The notes under the pieces: generated by a model
Databases searched by the model: none
What the model saw: the letters and a program-made list of their open reading frames with translations, nothing else
Told to the model about the DNA's origin: nothing
In this document: positions 34,840 through 43,646 of the stretch, piece by piece
Layout of the letters: the number at the start of each line of letters is the position of its first letter
Numbering within the stretch: the stretch's first letter is position 1
Assembly: GCA_027459525.1 (NCBI GenBank)
Contig: DAIDIC010000156.1
Span: 1-54,338, forward strand
Length of the DNA: 54,338 bases
From: JAJYBV01 sp021812265
Lineage (GTDB): Bacteria; Chloroflexota; Ktedonobacteria; Ktedonobacterales; JACDGC01
Direction: 5' to 3'
Position numbers and translations under genes: made by a program

Positions 34840-36276
34840 ATGATGATGTCTTACCAAAGGGCGCCTGTAGTGTTATTTCTTGTGGCAGATACCGGCGGCG
34901 GTCATCGCAGCGCTGCAAACGCCATCAGGGCAGCAATGAATCTTATCGCTCCCGAATCTATAAAAAACTCAAACGCATCTGAGCCGCCGCTGCAGTTGCC
35001 ATTTTCTCCGCAGGCTTTTCTTCCGCCGTCATGGAACGCCGTTTTGCGGCCATGGCGCGCCGAAGTTCATGATATTTTTGAGGAATGCGGGATGGCTCCC
35101 TTGCGCCGCACCGCCCGGATGTATGGTCCGACGGTAGAGCGCACGCCAAGGGTGTATGCTTCTTTTTACCACGCCAGCAATACACGCGCCACTTACGCCG
35201 CTATATCGGCGCTTACTCAGCAGATGTTACGCCAAGGATTAAAAGAAATGATCCGCGAACTGCGACCTGATGTTATTGTATCGGTGCATTCACTGTTGAC
35301 AAAATCTACTTGGAATATGACACAATCATTAGGCGTACAAATCCCCTATATTACGGTTGTGACCGATTTAATACGGTTTCATCGGGCATGGGCGTTTCCT
35401 AAAGTTGATGTCTGTGTTGCGCCAACCGAAGAAGCAAAGCAACAGCTTATTGGTTTTGGTATGCCCGAAGAAAAAATTCAATTGCTGGGTATGCCAATAC
35501 ACCCAAAATTTGCCATAGCCCCAAATGAAATTGCCTCTCAACGAAAAGCTCTGGGCCTGCGTGAAGATGTATTCACCATATTATTAGTAGGCGGCGGTGA
35601 TGGTGTTGGCGGCTTGAAAGATATTGCCCATGCGTTTACCCATTCTCATCTTCCATTACAAATGATAGTGGTAACCGGAAGAAATGAGGCGCTGCGTCGG
35701 CAATTAACCGAAGAATCGGCGCAATTCCCTTTTCCAAGCGCCATTCTTGGTTTTGTAGATAATATGCCGGATTTGATGCGCGCTTCGGATGTGATTGTAA
35801 CGAAAGCCGGTCCCGGCACAATTATGGAAGCGCTTTCGTGCGGCTTGCCGATTATATTAACCAGCGCCATTCCGGGGCAGGAAGTTGGGAATATTGATTT
35901 TGTTGTGCAGCATAATGTGGGGGTATATGCGCCGGAATTGTCCGATATGGTTTCCCATGTTCATAGATTAATTGCGCTTAATGCGTCTCAGCGTGAAGAA
36001 ATATCGCAGCGCGCCTGCGCATTAAGCAGCGCCCAAGCGTCTTTTGCCATAGCTAAACTCATTTTGCAATATGTTCCCGCGCCGCGCTCAATTTCTTTGT
36101 GGAATCGTTCGCTCTACGCCGCCGGCAAAACAGTTCGCAGCGCCAAACGACGCGATAAACAGCAAAAAATTAATATGCGGCTGCTGAGCCGATCATCCTT
36201 ATATTTGCGCCGAAGACTTCGCCTTTTTAATAAAATAACGCAGCGGCGCCATAACGCCGGTGACAACCGCGGTTGA
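34840..36276 (+). CDS. MGDG-synthase-like glycosyltransferase (glycolipid synthesis)
   Basis: 478 residues. The N-terminal MGDG-synthase domain begins VVLFLVADTGGGHRSAANAI, and the GT28 C-terminal domain carries VTKAGPGTIMEALSCGLPI and TSAIPGQEVGN, the nucleotide-sugar site. The family transfers glucose or galactose from UDP-sugar to diacylglycerol at the cytosolic membrane face (UgtP/MgdA type). Which sugar cannot be read. The last 60 residues are strongly basic (RSAKRRDKQQ, LRRRLRLF) and probably help membrane contact. Three ATGs in a row at 34840-34848 follow AAAGGCGGA; any may be used. Confidence 0.82.
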   Translation: MMMSYQRAPVVLFLVADTGGGHRSAANAIRAAMNLIAPESIKNSNASEPPLQLPFSPQAFLPPSWNAVLRPWRAEVHDIFEECGMAPLRRTARMYGPTVERTPRVYASFYHASNTRATYAAISALTQQMLRQGLKEMIRELRPDVIVSVHSLLTKSTWNMTQSLGVQIPYITVVTDLIRFHRAWAFPKVDVCVAPTEEAKQQLIGFGMPEEKIQLLGMPIHPKFAIAPNEIASQRKALGLREDVFTILLVGGGDGVGGLKDIAHAFTHSHLPLQMIVVTGRNEALRRQLTEESAQFPFPSAILGFVDNMPDLMRASDVIVTKAGPGTIMEALSCGLPIILTSAIPGQEVGNIDFVVQHNVGVYAPELSDMVSHVHRLIALNASQREEISQRACALSSAQASFAIAKLILQYVPAPRSISLWNRSLYAAGKTVRSAKRRDKQQKINMRLLSRSSLYLRRRLRLFNKITQRRHNAGDNRG

Positions 36277-36301
36277 AATCTTTATCAAGAATGGCTAATT
36301 A

Positions 36302-36338
36302 GGGACGCGCGAGCGCCCCAAATTATTTTTATTTTTTA
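36302..36338 (+). terminator. Terminator of the glycosyltransferase gene
   Basis: GGGACGC and GCGCCCC form a short GC stem (36302-36319, one mismatch) followed by AAATTATTTTTATTTTTT, 25 bases past the stop. Confidence 0.55.
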
Positions 36339-36497
36339 AGATTTTTCTATGATGTATGTCATGTATGAATCTGTTTGGAGCTGATGACAGTGGATCGCAC
36401 AATACGCTCATCTCACATCGAAGGCGCCGCTGTTGCAGATTCCCGATATGACGTTATCAGCAAGGCTTAATTTTATCTCATCTTGAGGAATACAATT

Positions 36498-37136
36498 TTG
36501 CAAGATTCTATCCTTAACCCAACAAAAGTAACCGAAAAACCATTTCATCAGGCTTTTATTTTAGTATTGCTGCGCACCTTTTTGCGTATATTGATTCTTA
36601 CGTGGGCGCGCTTTATGACATGGCTGTTTCCTTCTCATTCTAAAAGACAAAAATTGGCGGTTCGTATGCGTTTACCGATGCCTAATCCATTAAATTTAAG
36701 TTGGATAACTTCTACCTTGGCTGTTGGCGGCCAATTTTCTTCCAATAATATTCCCGCGCTGGTGGCCTTGCAGGTGGGCAGTGTGGTGGATGTGCGACTG
36801 GAAGATAAAGATGATGAAGACCTTTTGCGCCAAAATGGCATAGATTTGTTATATTTGCCGACACCGGATGTGCACCCGCTTTCGCTTGAAGATTTACGCA
36901 AAGGCTCCGAGTGGATTAATAATCGGCTGCAAATGGGGCAAAAAGTGCTGGTGCATTGCAAGCATGGTGTGGGCAGAAGCGTGTTGCTTACTGGCGCCGC
37001 GTTGGTAGATCAAGGGCTTACCGCTAAGGAAGCCTTTACATTAATTGCCGAAAAACGCTGGCAGGCGGCGCCAAATGAGAGCCAAATATATCGGCTGATG
37101 GAATATGAGCAGCAACGCCGCGAACAATCGCTGTAG
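36498..37136 (+). CDS. Dual-specificity protein phosphatase, membrane-associated
   Basis: 212 residues. A hydrophobic N-terminal segment (FILVLLRTFLRILILTWARFMTWLF, about 15-40) is followed by a DSP/PTP domain. ITSTLAVGGQFSSNNIP precedes the active site VHCKHGVGRSVLL, which fits HCx5R (nucleophile Cys, binding Arg). The general acid Asp is in PTPDVHPLS. It removes phosphate from proteins, phosphoinositides or RNA ends; substrate unknown. I start at the TTG at 36498, preceded by GAGG at 9 bases; an upstream TTG at 36483 overlaps that site. It follows the glycolipid glycosyltransferase gene but is separated by a terminator. Confidence 0.8.
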   Translation: MQDSILNPTKVTEKPFHQAFILVLLRTFLRILILTWARFMTWLFPSHSKRQKLAVRMRLPMPNPLNLSWITSTLAVGGQFSSNNIPALVALQVGSVVDVRLEDKDDEDLLRQNGIDLLYLPTPDVHPLSLEDLRKGSEWINNRLQMGQKVLVHCKHGVGRSVLLTGAALVDQGLTAKEAFTLIAEKRWQAAPNESQIYRLMEYEQQRREQSL

Positions 37137-37168
37137 CCTGTGTTGTGGGCTGTTTTACTGCGCCTGCG

Positions 37169-37465
37169 TTACGCCGGCTCTATTGTGGCTTGCAAACCTG
37201 TGTTTTTTAGCTCGCCGCAGTAAAATTCTGCGGTTTCTCGCGGCATAGTCGCAATAATTGCTTTGCCTGTTTGATGCGCGCGCAGCATAATTTCAAACGC
37301 TGCCGCGCGGCTGAGCGATGGTATGATGCGCAGCAGCGCCGCAACGACAAATAGCATATCATGAGTATCATCATTATGCAGAATAATGTGATATTTTGGC
37401 AGAGTAAGCAATCTTTCTATGATATATGCTTCAAGAGTTCCCTGTGTTTGGTTTTGCGCCGGCAT
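37169..37465 (-). CDS. clpS: ATP-dependent Clp protease adaptor ClpS
   Basis: 98 residues. YHIILHNDDTHDMLFVVAAL is the ClpS core that binds N-degron substrates and hands them to ClpA/ClpC. The helix AAAFEIMLRAHQTGKAIIAT and the terminal CGELKNTGLQATIEPA fit. The N-terminal tail is short. No clp ATPase gene is adjacent. Convergent with the phosphatase gene, 32 bases apart. Confidence 0.88.
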   Translation of the reverse strand: MPAQNQTQGTLEAYIIERLLTLPKYHIILHNDDTHDMLFVVAALLRIIPSLSRAAAFEIMLRAHQTGKAIIATMPRETAEFYCGELKNTGLQATIEPA

Positions 37466-37621
37466 AATGTGTTATCCGTTCAAAGCTGCCAATAAACAGC
37501 AAAAATTAATGATTTCGGGTAGGCGCTTAATATATAAGCGAAAACGCGAAGAGTATAATTTCAACGCCCTGCTAAAGACGGTTCTTTTATTTCAAACGGA
37601 TTGATTATAAAAAAAGTTGCT

Positions 37622-38635
37622 TCATTCACCGGAATGTGTGTCAGATTTTGCTAAAATCCGTTTGGCAAACGGTAAAGTCCGCGTCCAACCCTGATACAGC
37701 AGTGAATTATATACAAGATCATATGATCCCACCCATTCAGTTGCGTCTGGGCCAAACCCTTCTTTAAATTGGCTGATCCCTTCATTTACTCTGCCATTGA
37801 GATCATATACTGTGTATCCCGCCGCTTGCATATCCTGAATGGCGCGCCATTTCAGCAGAAAATTGGATTTATATTCTTGTCCGGAATCGCTGACTCCGCC
37901 ATATAATTCAACCGCAAATTTTCCTGCGCAGGCCATCCAAAGGAATGCCGCCGGCTGGCCGTTTACTGACGCGATATAGAGATATTGATTGCTTGGATTG
38001 TATAACCGAAAGATATCTTTATAATATTGCGCTGGGTGCAGCCCAAATTTTGCGCGGCGGGATGTTTGCGCATATATTTCATAGACGGTATCCAACATCG
38101 TTCCGGTTTGGTCGCGAATAATTTCTGCGCCTTCGCGTTCTGCTTTGCGAATATATTGCCGCGTTTTCGATCGCATACCCGCCAGAATATCTTCCGCGCT
38201 TTTGGTAAGATCGATGGTGTATGTTTCGCTGACCTGAATGGTTTCTCTGCTGAGGTGAAAGCGAATATCTTCCAGCGTATGCGCAGTTCCCGCCGGCCAC
38301 GCCGGGTCTGTTTTCAAAAATATGGCGCCAAAATTTTTTGCGTATATTTTTATATGTTCCAGCAATTCGGCCATTCCTTCGCGATCATCCGGCTGAATGA
38401 CCGGGCCGCGAGGAATATAAAGCATGGAAAATGGGGTGTGCGGTACGCTGCGGATGAGTAGCTGCGCCGCCGCATGCAGTGTGTTGTTATCGTTAAATCC
38501 GGCAAGGCGCACAGCTTTCCAGCCGGCGGCTTTTTTAACTTCGCCCCATCCCCATGTTTGCAGGGGATGAGCTTGGGGATGTGATAATAGCGTAGTGTCC
38601 CACTCGCTGCTGTCGGTAATTTGGCGGATACGCAT
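37622..38635 (-). CDS. FemAB/FemX-like peptidoglycan interpeptide transferase
   Basis: 337 residues, a tandem-GNAT fold. The start HPLQTWGWGEVKKAAGWKAV and the later KTRQYIRKAEREGAEI, IASVNGQPAAFLWM, YGGVSDSGQEYKSNFLLKW and YDLNGRVNEGISQFKEGFG are classical FemABX patterns. The family adds amino acids from aminoacyl-tRNA to lipid-linked peptidoglycan precursors. Which residue is unknown; tRNA-Ser genes at 49 kb are not evidence. The ATG at 38635 has TGAGG 9 bases upstream; an in-frame TTG lies at 38650. Confidence 0.85.
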   Translation of the reverse strand: MRIRQITDSSEWDTTLLSHPQAHPLQTWGWGEVKKAAGWKAVRLAGFNDNNTLHAAAQLLIRSVPHTPFSMLYIPRGPVIQPDDREGMAELLEHIKIYAKNFGAIFLKTDPAWPAGTAHTLEDIRFHLSRETIQVSETYTIDLTKSAEDILAGMRSKTRQYIRKAEREGAEIIRDQTGTMLDTVYEIYAQTSRRAKFGLHPAQYYKDIFRLYNPSNQYLYIASVNGQPAAFLWMACAGKFAVELYGGVSDSGQEYKSNFLLKWRAIQDMQAAGYTVYDLNGRVNEGISQFKEGFGPDATEWVGSYDLVYNSLLYQGWTRTLPFAKRILAKSDTHSGE

Positions 38636-38739
38636 GAGAATAATCCTCAAGAACAGAAAATAGCGCTGATTTGTTCAGCCGGCGCCTTAATTATATCCTA
38701 TTGCGTTCTAATCCCTGCCCAAAAACACTATTGTGAGGT

Positions 38740-39522
38740 TTATACTGCCTGAAGACACCAAATCGGCGCTTCCAGCGCGCATTGCGCTTCGGCGCTACCT
38801 TGAAAAAATGGCTGCAATTGGTTTCTTAGCCAATTTTCTATCGATTCCACGGTTTCCCCGCCAAATTCAATAACTGCTATTACATGGCTTAAACTGATGA
38901 AATAAGCAATTAAAGAATCAATGGTAAATGTGAGAAGATGCGGATAAGTTTCTTGCGCATAAAGCTCAAATTGAAATTGCAGCGCTTCTTCATGGGTAAA
39001 GTGAACTGCTCCGCGGGGCGTTCTGGGAAACCGAGTTAAGAATACTTCGCGAAACCATGTATGAAATTTAGGATAACCCGGCATAACGCCTTTAAAATGA
39101 TTATCATAAATAACAAGAAAAGAACCTTTCCGCAAAAGCCGTCGCGCCTCTGTCAGAAATTTTGGCTGGTCTACCCAATGAAACGCCAGCGAAATGGTTA
39201 TAAAATCAAAATATTCATTCGGAAAAGGCAGATTTTCTGCCGGAGCTTGCATATATATAATATGCGGATCTGGCTGCGCCATTGCCAGCATTGCTTCGGA
39301 TATATCCGTTCCGATGATTTGTTCTGCTACGGGGCGCAGCGCCAGTGTTGAAAGCCCTGTGCCGCAGCCCACATCCAATGCGCGCGGTATTGGCTGCTTT
39401 AGTTGCAGCGTTTGCTGAATTTGATTGATGATTCGGGGATGAAAGTTTGGTCTGCCTTTTACATATCTTGCCGCAGCGCTGTTAAAAGCGAAGTAATTGC
39501 CGGGGCGTGAATCTTGCGCCAT
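38740..39522 (-). CDS. Class I SAM-dependent methyltransferase
   Basis: 260 residues. RALDVGCGTGLSTLAL (motif I), IIGTDISEAMLA, MQAPAENLPFPNEYFDFITI and ARRLLRKGSFLVIYD define a type 11 methyltransferase domain in the N-terminal half. The C-terminal half is a cap of unknown specificity. Start at the ATG at 39522, preceded by AAGGA at 8 bases. It is divergent from the next methyltransferase; the 116 bases between are AT-rich promoter DNA. Substrate unknown. Confidence 0.82.
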   Translation of the reverse strand: MAQDSRPGNYFAFNSAAARYVKGRPNFHPRIINQIQQTLQLKQPIPRALDVGCGTGLSTLALRPVAEQIIGTDISEAMLAMAQPDPHIIYMQAPAENLPFPNEYFDFITISLAFHWVDQPKFLTEARRLLRKGSFLVIYDNHFKGVMPGYPKFHTWFREVFLTRFPRTPRGAVHFTHEEALQFQFELYAQETYPHLLTFTIDSLIAYFISLSHVIAVIEFGGETVESIENWLRNQLQPFFQGSAEAQCALEAPIWCLQAV

Positions 39523-39638
39523 AAAACAGTTCCTTTTCAAATTCAAATTACGATATTGTTATTATTAATTGGCTCATATTACTATATATATTAAAGCAGA
39601 AGTTTTTTCGAAAGAGTAATGGGTAAGCAGGTTATCGT

Positions 39639-40262
39639 ATGGGCATATTGCAGCGCAATCCCTTTTTTGCCGGTGTGTATGAAAAAATATCCCAAACCGG
39701 CGTTTTTAAATCACAGTTCGATCCGTGGCGGCAACAGCTTATTGCGCAAGCGCACGGCAAAACATTGGAAGTTGGGGCCGGCGGCGGCCAAAATTTTGCG
39801 TTTTACGATCCTGCAGTAACTGCAGATGTGCAGGCGGTAGAGCCGCATGATATGATGCGTGAATATGCGCAAAAACGCATTGCCGCCGCAAAAGTTCCCA
39901 TAACGCTTTTAGCAGGATCTGCCGAGGCGCTGCCTTTTGAAGATGCAGTTTTTGATAGTGTGGTGACTACTCTGGTATTTTGTTCGGTCAGTAACCCGGA
40001 AAAGGGTTTGCAAGAAATTATGCGTGTGCTGAAACCGGGCGGATCCTTGCTGATGTTTGAACATGTGCTGAGCGGCAACCCCGTATGGGCCACTGCGCAG
40101 CATGTACTTACACCGCTGCAGATGCTTGCCGCCGGCAATTGTCATTTAAATCGCAATACACCGCAGGCTGTACGCGCCGCCGGATTTATTATTTCATCTG
40201 AAAAATGGAGTGGTGGCAGCATACACCCGCAAGTGGCTATTATTGCCGCTAAACCCGCGTAG
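39639..40262 (+). CDS. Class I SAM-dependent methyltransferase (UbiE/METTL7-like)
   Basis: 207 residues. TLEVGAGGGQNFAFYDP (motif I), QAVEPHDMMREYAQKR, LAGSAEALPFEDAVFDSV and IMRVLKPGGSLLMFEHV belong to the UbiE/type 11 group. The N-terminal NPFFAGVYEKISQ is common in lipid- or small-molecule-methylating members. GCAGG lies 7 bases before the ATG. The sequence is clearly different from the divergent neighbour. Substrate unknown. Confidence 0.83.
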   Translation: MGILQRNPFFAGVYEKISQTGVFKSQFDPWRQQLIAQAHGKTLEVGAGGGQNFAFYDPAVTADVQAVEPHDMMREYAQKRIAAAKVPITLLAGSAEALPFEDAVFDSVVTTLVFCSVSNPEKGLQEIMRVLKPGGSLLMFEHVLSGNPVWATAQHVLTPLQMLAAGNCHLNRNTPQAVRAAGFIISSEKWSGGSIHPQVAIIAAKPA

Positions 40263-40385
40263 TCGCTTGTGTGTGAACGAAATAACTGAATCTTGTCATC
40301 TCTGCGTTGCCTTGATATAACGTTTTTTCGCTATTTCACGGCTGTTTTGCCGTATTTTTATCACCCGCTTCCGATACCATGGCAG

Positions 40386-40415
40386 TAGACACGTTATGTC
40401 TTGCGCATGTATACT
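40386..40415 (+). promoter_or_regulatory. Promoter of the aminotransferase-serA operon
   Basis: TAGACA (40386-40391), 18 bases, TATACT (40410-40415). The leader to 40539 is about 115 bases and includes hairpin-forming GC-rich sequence, but no T-box or known riboswitch is recognised. Confidence 0.45.
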
Positions 40416-40538
40416 GATAATATCGCAGATCATATGCTCATGGCAGAATTGCGTGTTTGCTTCAACGTTGAACCTCCGGCTGCTGAGCACATTCTTAACA
40501 AAAACACTAGCAGTCTCATGCGCAAAAAGGAGAAATGA

Positions 40539-41672
40539 ATGACCACCCTCGATCCTAAAACAAACGCCGTATCACTTCCGCAAGCGCCGCAGGCAACAAA
40601 TTTTCGCCTGCCCGGACCCACACCTGTGCCTCCGCAAGTTGCCGCCGCCGGAGCTTGGCCGATGATGAATCACCGCAGCCCAGAATTCACTCAAATTTTG
40701 CGGCGAGTTACCGGAAATTTACAGCATTTTTTTCAAACTGAACAGCCGGTCCTATGTTTTCCGGGATCCGGCAGCGCCGGCTGGGAAGTAAGTATTGCAA
40801 ATTTCTTTTCACCCGCCGACACTGTGGCAGTGATTTCTATCGGCAATTTTGGTGACAGATATGCGTTGGCCGCTCAGTCCTTTGGCCTAAACGTAACAAA
40901 AATTGATTTTCCGTGGGGGCAAGCCGCCGATCCCGCGGTTGTTGCAGAGAAAATTAGCCAAATTGCCAATTTGCGCGGTGTTTTCTTCACCCATAATGAA
41001 ACATCTACCAGTGTCGCTAACGACGTTGCCGCGTTATCTAAAGCCATTGCTGCGGCTGTTCCCGATGCGCTTATCTCGGTAGACGCCGTCAGTTCGCTTG
41101 GTTGTGTTTCTGTGCCGATGGATGAATTGGGTATAGATATGCTGTTTACCGGATCGCAAAAAGGGTGGATGACACCTCCCGGATTGATGATGTTTGCGGC
41201 AACCAAACGCGCTTTGGAAGCTTCAAAATCAGCCAAACTGCCGCGTTTCTATTGGGATGTGAATCGCGCGTTAGACGCAATGTCTCATGGCTACCCGCCA
41301 TACACCATCCCTGTTTCGCTGTGGTATCAGTTGGATGTTGCTTTAACCATGATGCGAGCCGAGGGCCGTGAACACGTTTTTGCCCGCCACGCAGAAATGG
41401 GCGCGTATGTGCGCCGCCGCGCGCAAGAATTGGGATTGAAGCTGTTCGCCGATCAGCGTTTTGCTTCTAACACAGTAACCGCCATTTATGGTCCTGAGGG
41501 CAAGGATGTAAAAACATTTTTGAAAACGCTGAAAGAACAAGATAATGTTGTATTTGCCGGCGGGCAGGCCAAGCTGGATGGTGTAATATTCCGCGCCGGC
41601 CATATGGGATACGCCACTATTGATGACTTGGCTGAGGCGTTTAACGCGGTTGAACGGAGAATGGGTGAATGA
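40539..41672 (+). CDS. Class V aminotransferase (alanine/serine-glyoxylate type)
   Basis: 377 residues, a PLP enzyme. NFRLPGPTPVPPQVAAA and MMNHRSPEF are the typical opening, and LFTGSQKGWMTPPG carries the Schiff-base lysine. ISVDAVSSLGCVSVPMDELG gives the cofactor Asp. By sequence it is an alanine- or serine-glyoxylate aminotransferase. Its 4-base overlap with serA suggests that it works as the phosphoserine aminotransferase or in serine-glycine exchange, as in other lineages with this pair. AAAAGGAG is 5 bases before the ATG. Confidence 0.87.
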   Translation: MTTLDPKTNAVSLPQAPQATNFRLPGPTPVPPQVAAAGAWPMMNHRSPEFTQILRRVTGNLQHFFQTEQPVLCFPGSGSAGWEVSIANFFSPADTVAVISIGNFGDRYALAAQSFGLNVTKIDFPWGQAADPAVVAEKISQIANLRGVFFTHNETSTSVANDVAALSKAIAAAVPDALISVDAVSSLGCVSVPMDELGIDMLFTGSQKGWMTPPGLMMFAATKRALEASKSAKLPRFYWDVNRALDAMSHGYPPYTIPVSLWYQLDVALTMMRAEGREHVFARHAEMGAYVRRRAQELGLKLFADQRFASNTVTAIYGPEGKDVKTFLKTLKEQDNVVFAGGQAKLDGVIFRAGHMGYATIDDLAEAFNAVERRMGE

Positions 41673-43294
41673 GCGCTGAAGCGGAACATGTGCGGCCGCG
41701 TGTTTTAGTTACCGATAAAATTGCCGCCGAGGGGTTGCGTCTGCTGGATTCAGTTGCTGATGTAGATCAGCGAGTTGGCTTAGATCCCGCAGAGCTGGTT
41801 ACGGTTATCAGCGGATATGACGCGCTGATTGTGCGGAGTGAAACCAAGGTAACTGCCGATGTGATACGAGCAGGTTTACATTTGCGGGTTATTGCGCGCG
41901 CCGGTGTTGGTGTAGATAATATTGATGTTGCCGCCGCCACAAACAGCGGCGTTATTGTGGTTAATTCTCCTACCGGAAATGTTGGCGCTGCAGCAGAACA
42001 CACCATTGCTATGCTGTTAGCGCTGGCGCGGCAAATTCCCGACGCAGTGGCGTCTTTACGAGCAGGTAAATGGGAGCGTTCGCGTTTTGTTGGCGTAGAG
42101 GTTCGCGGTAAAACACTTGGGGTTATTGGTTTAGGAAAGGTAGGCTTGGGTGTAGCTCGCAGCGCTATGGGCATGGGGATGCGTGTAACCGCTATGGATC
42201 CCTATGTTTCTCCGGATTTTGCCGAACAAATGGGCATTGAGCTGGCCGATTTAGATAGCGTTCTTTCTAAAGCAGATTTTTTAACGGCGCATACGCCATT
42301 AACTCCGGCGACAAAAAATGTTATTAGCGCTGAGCAATTTCAGAAAATGCCGCGCGGTTCGTTTGTGTTAAACGTTGCTCGAGGCGGTGTTGTGGATGAA
42401 GCGGCGCTGCTGGCGGCGTTGGAAAGCGGACATATTGCAGGCGCCGCGCTGGATGTTTTTACCGTCGAGCCGCCGACTGCCGATGAAATAGGCAAAAAAT
42501 TGCTTGCCCACCCTAAGGTTATTGCGACCCCGCATCTTGGCGCCTCCACAAAAGAAGCGCAAATTACGGTAGCAATAGATGTGTGTGAACAGACTGCTGA
42601 GATATTGCAAGGCGGCGCGCCGCGCGCTGCTGTGAATGCTCCGCTGATTTTGCCTGAAGATTTAGCAAAACTGCGCCCGTTTGTTGCGTTGGTGGAAAAG
42701 CTGGGCCTGTTTTATCGTCAATGGTATCGTAAACAAAGCCGCCGTTTTGAAATTACCTATGACGGCGAAGTTGCCGAAGGAGACACCTATCCGCTTCGGG
42801 TTGCGCTGATTAAAGGACTGACAGAAACAATATCGGAAGATCGGGTAAATTTTGTCAGCGCCAATACGGTTGCAAAGCGTCACGGCATAGAGATTACGGA
42901 GCGCAAATCGAACAGTCCGCAGCAATACGCAAATTTGATTACGTTGCGCGGGCTGGATGGCTCCGATGAGCAGATTCTTTCAGGCGCCGTAACTTGGGGC
43001 CAAGAGCGTGTTGTGCGGGTAGATGGCTATACCACCGACTTTGCGCCAAGCGGAGCGATTTTGCTGTGCAAAAATCAAGATCGTCCCGGAATGGTCGGTA
43101 AGGTGGGTGTCATTTTAGGCGACGCCGGTGTTAATATTAATAGTATGAATGTCGGTCCGCTGAATCTTGGCGCCGGCCCGCAAGGTGAAGCGCTGATGAT
43201 ATTGAGCGTTGACCGCGAAATATCTGCTGCTGCGCTTTCTGCAGTGAAAAATACCGACGGTATATCCGATGTGATAACGGCGCATTTTTCATAG
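41669..43294 (+). CDS. serA: D-3-phosphoglycerate dehydrogenase
   Basis: 541 residues, the long SerA form. The NAD domain has GVIGLGKVGLGVARSAMGMG, and the catalytic set sits in NVARGGVVDE, DVFTVEPPT and ATPHLGAST. An ASB allosteric domain (about 330-455) and a C-terminal ACT domain (LLCKNQDRPGMVGKVGVILG) follow, so serine feedback is likely. First step of phosphorylated serine synthesis. Its ATG overlaps the aminotransferase stop (ATGA). Repeat copy 3 follows the gene. Confidence 0.96.
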   Translation: MSAEAEHVRPRVLVTDKIAAEGLRLLDSVADVDQRVGLDPAELVTVISGYDALIVRSETKVTADVIRAGLHLRVIARAGVGVDNIDVAAATNSGVIVVNSPTGNVGAAAEHTIAMLLALARQIPDAVASLRAGKWERSRFVGVEVRGKTLGVIGLGKVGLGVARSAMGMGMRVTAMDPYVSPDFAEQMGIELADLDSVLSKADFLTAHTPLTPATKNVISAEQFQKMPRGSFVLNVARGGVVDEAALLAALESGHIAGAALDVFTVEPPTADEIGKKLLAHPKVIATPHLGASTKEAQITVAIDVCEQTAEILQGGAPRAAVNAPLILPEDLAKLRPFVALVEKLGLFYRQWYRKQSRRFEITYDGEVAEGDTYPLRVALIKGLTETISEDRVNFVSANTVAKRHGIEITERKSNSPQQYANLITLRGLDGSDEQILSGAVTWGQERVVRVDGYTTDFAPSGAILLCKNQDRPGMVGKVGVILGDAGVNINSMNVGPLNLGAGPQGEALMILSVDREISAAALSAVKNTDGISDVITAHFS

Positions 43295-43342
43295 CTGAAA
43301 TACTTGCGGCGCGGCGCCGACTTCTTTTACTATTTATTAACA

Positions 43343-43473
43343 GGACTTTCGCTGCAGCATGGAACATCGGGGATGTACAAGGGGCGACGCCTCTTGTATG
43401 GGGTTCTGGGGTGTCCCCAGACCTCCCTTTGTGCAGATACGAGAACCATGCGCTTCTCGTTCAAGCGAAAGCC
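43343..43473. repeat. Dispersed palindromic repeat, copy 3
   Basis: A 131-base copy between serA and lipA. Ends GGACTTTCGC/GCGAAAGCCC. The core arm GTACAAGGGGCG faces CGCCTCTTGTAT, where both changes from copy 2 keep pairing as G-U, which points to selection on an RNA fold. GGGG..TCCCC, AGACCTCCCTTTG and AGATACGAGAACCATGCGC are kept. Confidence 0.85.
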
Positions 43474-43479
43474 CTAATT

Positions 43480-43611
43480 AGGATTTTGCTTGAATAACTT
43501 GATTGAAGATTCATACATTCGCGCAATTCGTGTTTACACGCATTGCGCAGCTTCTCTTTTGGTCAGCGCAGGGTAAGGTATCCCTGCCCTGTAGTGTTCA
43601 AGCAAAAACCT
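43480..43611. repeat. Second inverted-repeat element with related ends
   Basis: A 132-base element six bases after repeat copy 3. The ends are inverted (AGGATTTTGCTTGAA left, TTCAAGCAAAAACCT right, one mismatch). These share the GCTTGAA part of the copy 1-3 right end (GGACTTTCGCTTGAA in reverse). The inside is different: GCGCAAT..CGTG-TTTA-CACG..ATTGCGC hairpin and GCAGGG/CCCTGC. Non-coding. Confidence 0.7.
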
Positions 43612-43614
43612 ATG

Positions 43615-43620
43615 TATAAT
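43615..43620 (+). promoter_or_regulatory. -10 box of lipA at the repeat edge
   Basis: TATAAT begins 4 bases after the second repeat element, 27 bases before the lipA ATG. The expected -35 position falls inside the element's right terminal repeat (TAGTGT, poor), so the repeat may supply part of the lipA promoter. Confidence 0.4.
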
Positions 43621-43646
43621 TTACTATTTTAGCCGAGGTATACTGT

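Noticed and set aside
40416..40538. Riboswitch or T-box in the leader of the serine operon
   Set aside because: The T-box TGGNACC motif and other known cores are not seen.
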